Assembly: GCA_003543245.1 (NCBI GenBank)
Contig: DPJB01000010.1
Location: 1 to 8,413 of the forward strand
From: Moraxellaceae bacterium
Lineage (GTDB): Bacteria; Pseudomonadota; Gammaproteobacteria; Pseudomonadales; Moraxellaceae
Reading direction: 5' to 3'
Length of the DNA: 8,413 nucleotides
Position 1 is the stretch's first letter. Each line of letters begins with the position of its first letter. The notes below the pieces were generated by a model. The model made no database searches and was not told where the DNA came from. It saw nothing but the letters and a program-made list of their open reading frames with translations. The translations under genes and the position numbers were made by a program. This document shows positions 6,684 through 8,413 of this stretch, in pieces.

Positions 6684-6806
6684 AAAGGAGGTGGGCGTAG
6701 TTTGATTGTGAAAACAACCTTGATTTCTTGTGTCGTGACCCGGGCGTTAGCACAAGATGTTGTTATGGAAGACAAAACCTGTAACGCTTTGTCGTCAGCG
6801 GGTTAA
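6684..6806 (+). other. Orphan perfect Shine-Dalgarno with short TTG-started frame (possible small protein)
   Basis: AAAGGAGGTG (6684-6693) is a full complement of the 16S rRNA 3' end. Nine bases after AAAGGAGGT, a TTG (6702) opens a 34-codon frame ending in TAA at 6804-6806, with an in-frame GTG at 6708. The predicted start is (M)IVKTTLISCVVTRALAQD, loosely like a short signal or membrane-associated peptide. It has no family I recognise and no ATG near the Shine-Dalgarno, so it may be fortuitous. No promoter for it is evident. Confidence 0.2.
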
Positions 6807-6831
6807 CAAACCGTGAAAGGGTTGGTATCTT
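6803..6831 (+). promoter_or_regulatory. Sigma-70-like promoter of the PAS sensor gene
   Basis: TTAACA (6803-6808) matches the -35 consensus at 5 of 6 positions, and TATCTT (6826-6831) matches the -10 at 4 of 6 including the key T, A and final T. The spacer is the ideal 17 bases. Transcription would begin near 6838, leaving a leader of about 80 bases before the ATG at 6921. Confidence 0.6.
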
Positions 6832-6834
6832 GAC

Positions 6835-6854
6835 GGCTCCTGATTTGTGGAGCC
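6835..6854 (+). repeat. Dyad GGCTCC-N8-GGAGCC at the predicted transcription start
   Basis: A perfect 6-bp inverted repeat with an 8-base centre sits just downstream of the -10 hexamer. Its place suits an operator for a dimeric repressor, or a hairpin at the 5' end of the leader if transcription begins early. No T-run follows, so it is not a terminator. Confidence 0.4.
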
Positions 6855-6920
6855 ATTCACAAAATCACCCTGGCCACGGACGCCCGCCAATAATAAGAAG
6901 TAAACGGGAGTAACTCTCGT

Positions 6921-8413
6921 ATGTCCGTGTATCGTGACAACGACAGTCCAGGCAGCCAGTCCGCTCGACGTCTGGATGCTGCTGCGTCAGCCCAACACCC
7001 GTCAGACAGCCTTGACGTGATGCAAACCCGGCTTATCTATGATCAGCTGCCGGCGTTCATTGTCGTGTCCATCATTTCGGCCTTTGCCACCGTCGCCCTG
7101 TACTGGGAAGACCCGGCCATTCCCCACTTCTACCTGCAAAGCTGGCTGGGGCTGTTTCTCGTCTTCATGCTGATTCGTGCCGTGGTGATCTGGCAGGTCA
7201 GGAACAACGTCATTGATAACCCTGCCCGGATGCGCAATCTGGTCGCCCTGTCGGCCGCGATTACCGGTGCCTTCTGGGGCGTGGCCACCATGCTGTTCAA
7301 TCCGGAGCTGTTTCCGGTGGAGGGCGAGGTGTATTACCGGCAGGCCCTGTTCGGCGCCCTGCTGGCCAGCCAGTGCATTGCGGCCATGGCCTGCTACTCG
7401 GCCCATTTCCCGTCATTCCTGATGTTCCTTGCCTCCGCCCTGCTGCCGGGGCTGGCCCATGTACTGCTGAACCCGTCGCCCACTGCCTATGCCACGGTGG
7501 GGATTGGCGGCCTGCTGTCGATCTTCCTGATGGTCAGCAGCCGGCGCATCAACATCACTACCCACTCCTCCCTGCGACTGCGCGTCAACAATGAAGACCT
7601 GATCCGCTATCTGGAAGGCTCCAAGTCGGAAATGGAGTCGATCAACCAGAAGCTGGCCCTGGAAATCTACGACCGCAAGAACGCGGAAGTACGCATGCAG
7701 GAAATGAACGACAGTCTGGAACGCAAGGTCAACGAGCGTACCCAGGCCCTGTCCACCCTGAATGATGCACTGCGCCAGAGCCAGGAGCGTCTGTCGCTGG
7801 CCATTGATGCCTCAGGCATCGGCCTGTGGGACTGGAACCTGCTCAACGATGATATCTACCACTCCAACTTCGAGCAGCTGCTGGGCTACTCAAGCAAGGA
7901 GCTGACCGGCTTCATGGGTCACCTGAAGCCGCTGGTACACCCGGATGACTACCTGCTGGTCAAGAAGGCCATCGTCCTGCACCTGCGCAAGCGCACCCCC
8001 ATCTACAACGTGCAGTACCGCATGCGCCACCGGCGCGGGCACTGGATCTGGGTAGAGGACAATGGCCGTGTCGTGGCCTGGAACGAAGAAGGTCGCGCCA
8101 CCCGCATGATCGGTACCCGTCGCGACATCAGCAAGGAGCGCGAACTGGAAGAGCGTCTACGTCTGTCTGCCTCGGTGTTCCATCAGGCCGCCGAAGCCAT
8201 CTTCATCATGGATCGCGACTTCCGCATCATTTCGGTCAATCCGGGCTTTACCCAGATTACCGGTTATACCGAGTCCGAAACCACGGGCACGCGGCTTACC
8301 GAAGTTCGCCCCAATTACCCCGAAGTTCACGCCATGTACCTGCAAATTGTTGGTGCACTTGAACAGAAGGGGGAGTGGCAGGGGGAGTTCACGGAATACC
8401 GCAAGAATGGCGA
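6921..8413 (+). CDS. Membrane-bound PAS sensor protein, partial (likely diguanylate cyclase/phosphodiesterase)
   Basis: The frame is open from ATG 6921 to the window end (497 complete codons), so the C-terminus is missing. Residues 1-40 are polar and cytoplasmic. Six hydrophobic segments follow at about 44-62, 75-91, 107-126, 141-160, 161-183 and 188-207, forming a membrane sensory domain. A charged heptad-like coiled coil spans about 220-290 (KLALEIYDRKNAEVRMQEMN, LERKVNERTQAL). PAS domain 1 covers about 290-405, with GLWDWN, LVHPDDY and the PAC end YRMRHRRGHWIWVED...GTRRDISKERELEE. PAS domain 2 starts about 416 (FHQAAEAIFIMDRDFRIISV, NPGFTQITGYTESE) and runs into the edge. Proteins of this build usually end in GGDEF and EAL domains that make or degrade cyclic-di-GMP; a histidine kinase is the alternative. 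From memory, pseudomonads also have a GGDEF/EAL gene next to uvrD. GGGAG (6906-6910) precedes the ATG by 10 bases inside a small hairpin. Confidence 0.88.
   Translation, partial: MSVYRDNDSPGSQSARRLDAAASAQHPSDSLDVMQTRLIYDQLPAFIVVSIISAFATVALYWEDPAIPHFYLQSWLGLFLVFMLIRAVVIWQVRNNVIDNPARMRNLVALSAAITGAFWGVATMLFNPELFPVEGEVYYRQALFGALLASQCIAAMACYSAHFPSFLMFLASALLPGLAHVLLNPSPTAYATVGIGGLLSIFLMVSSRRINITTHSSLRLRVNNEDLIRYLEGSKSEMESINQKLALEIYDRKNAEVRMQEMNDSLERKVNERTQALSTLNDALRQSQERLSLAIDASGIGLWDWNLLNDDIYHSNFEQLLGYSSKELTGFMGHLKPLVHPDDYLLVKKAIVLHLRKRTPIYNVQYRMRHRRGHWIWVEDNGRVVAWNEEGRATRMIGTRRDISKERELEERLRLSASVFHQAAEAIFIMDRDFRIISVNPGFTQITGYTESETTGTRLTEVRPNYPEVHAMYLQIVGALEQKGEWQGEFTEYRKNG

Larger units (their letters stand above)
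6673..6920. other. Divergent intergenic region between uvrD and the PAS sensor gene
   Basis: This stretch of 248 bases is more AT-rich than its neighbours. It holds, from left to right, the uvrD leader (pyrimidine-rich on the uvrD strand, no Shine-Dalgarno), a plus-strand AAAGGAGGTG with a short frame behind it, a sigma-70-like promoter reading right, a dyad at 6835-6854, and a small hairpin overlapping the ribosome site of the sensor gene. I found no clear -35/-10 pair for uvrD. TAGAAT at 6684-6679 resembles a -10 but would start transcription at or next to the uvrD ATG and lacks a -35. Confidence 0.6.

Noticed and set aside
5596..6705. Long plus-strand open frame of 369 codons opposite uvrD
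   Set aside because: It lies antisense to a fully conserved helicase, has no recognisable motifs, and its His/Val/Leu-rich composition is what GC-rich codon bias produces on the opposite strand.
6673..6800. LexA/SOS box in front of uvrD
   Set aside because: E. coli uvrD is SOS-controlled, so I looked for CTG-N10-CAG on both strands and found none in this region.
1..8413. CRISPR arrays, insertion sequences, attachment sites, tRNA or rRNA genes
   Set aside because: I saw no regularly spaced repeats, no transposase or integrase motifs, no flanking direct repeats, and no tRNA-like cloverleaf or TTCRANNC arm in a suitable context.

Overview
The window looks like chromosomal DNA from a GC-rich gammaproteobacterium, probably near Pseudomonas, Alcanivorax and relatives. 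That placement rests on the type of PstS (it matches what I recall of the pseudomonad protein), a UvrD close to the E. coli one over its whole length, tandem YciA-type thioesterases, and a uvrD gene divergent from a membrane PAS sensor. I see no insertion sequences, phage genes, CRISPR arrays, tRNA or rRNA. Coding density is high and no gene-free gap exceeds about 250 bases.

Left part (1-960, minus strand): the 5' portion of a phosphate-binding protein gene (pstS) runs off the left edge. Just upstream on the same strand is a gene for an 89-residue secreted protein of unknown function. Each gene has its own good match to the 18-bp PhoB box (Pho box), and each box has a -10-like hexamer exactly 10 bases downstream. 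The small protein is therefore a predicted phosphate-starvation gene in its own right. This is the most interesting inference in the window.

Centre left (about 990-3793, plus strand): two tandem paralogues of the acyl-CoA thioesterase YciA, about 57% identical to each other, the second with its own extended -10 promoter candidate. A weak terminator follows, then a 551-residue lipoprotein with an alpha/beta-hydrolase core and a C-terminal domain like those of X-Pro dipeptidyl-peptidase/CocE-type enzymes. A strong two-way terminator at 3760-3793 separates it from the converging genes.

Centre right (3828-6672, minus strand): uvrD, encoding the mismatch and excision repair helicase, is followed 73 bases downstream by a secreted DUF3617-type protein with a methionine-rich segment.

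Right part (6673-8413): a 248-base divergent intergenic region holds a good sigma-70-like promoter, a dyad, and an orphan perfect Shine-Dalgarno sequence followed by a short TTG-started frame. It leads into a plus-strand gene for a six-helix membrane sensor with a coiled coil and two PAS domains, cut by the window edge. The missing C-terminus is probably a GGDEF and/or EAL module for cyclic-di-GMP, but this is not visible here.

Apart from the Pho pair, the genes do not form one pathway. They are neighbouring housekeeping and envelope units separated by terminators and promoters. No wholly new multi-gene system is evident.
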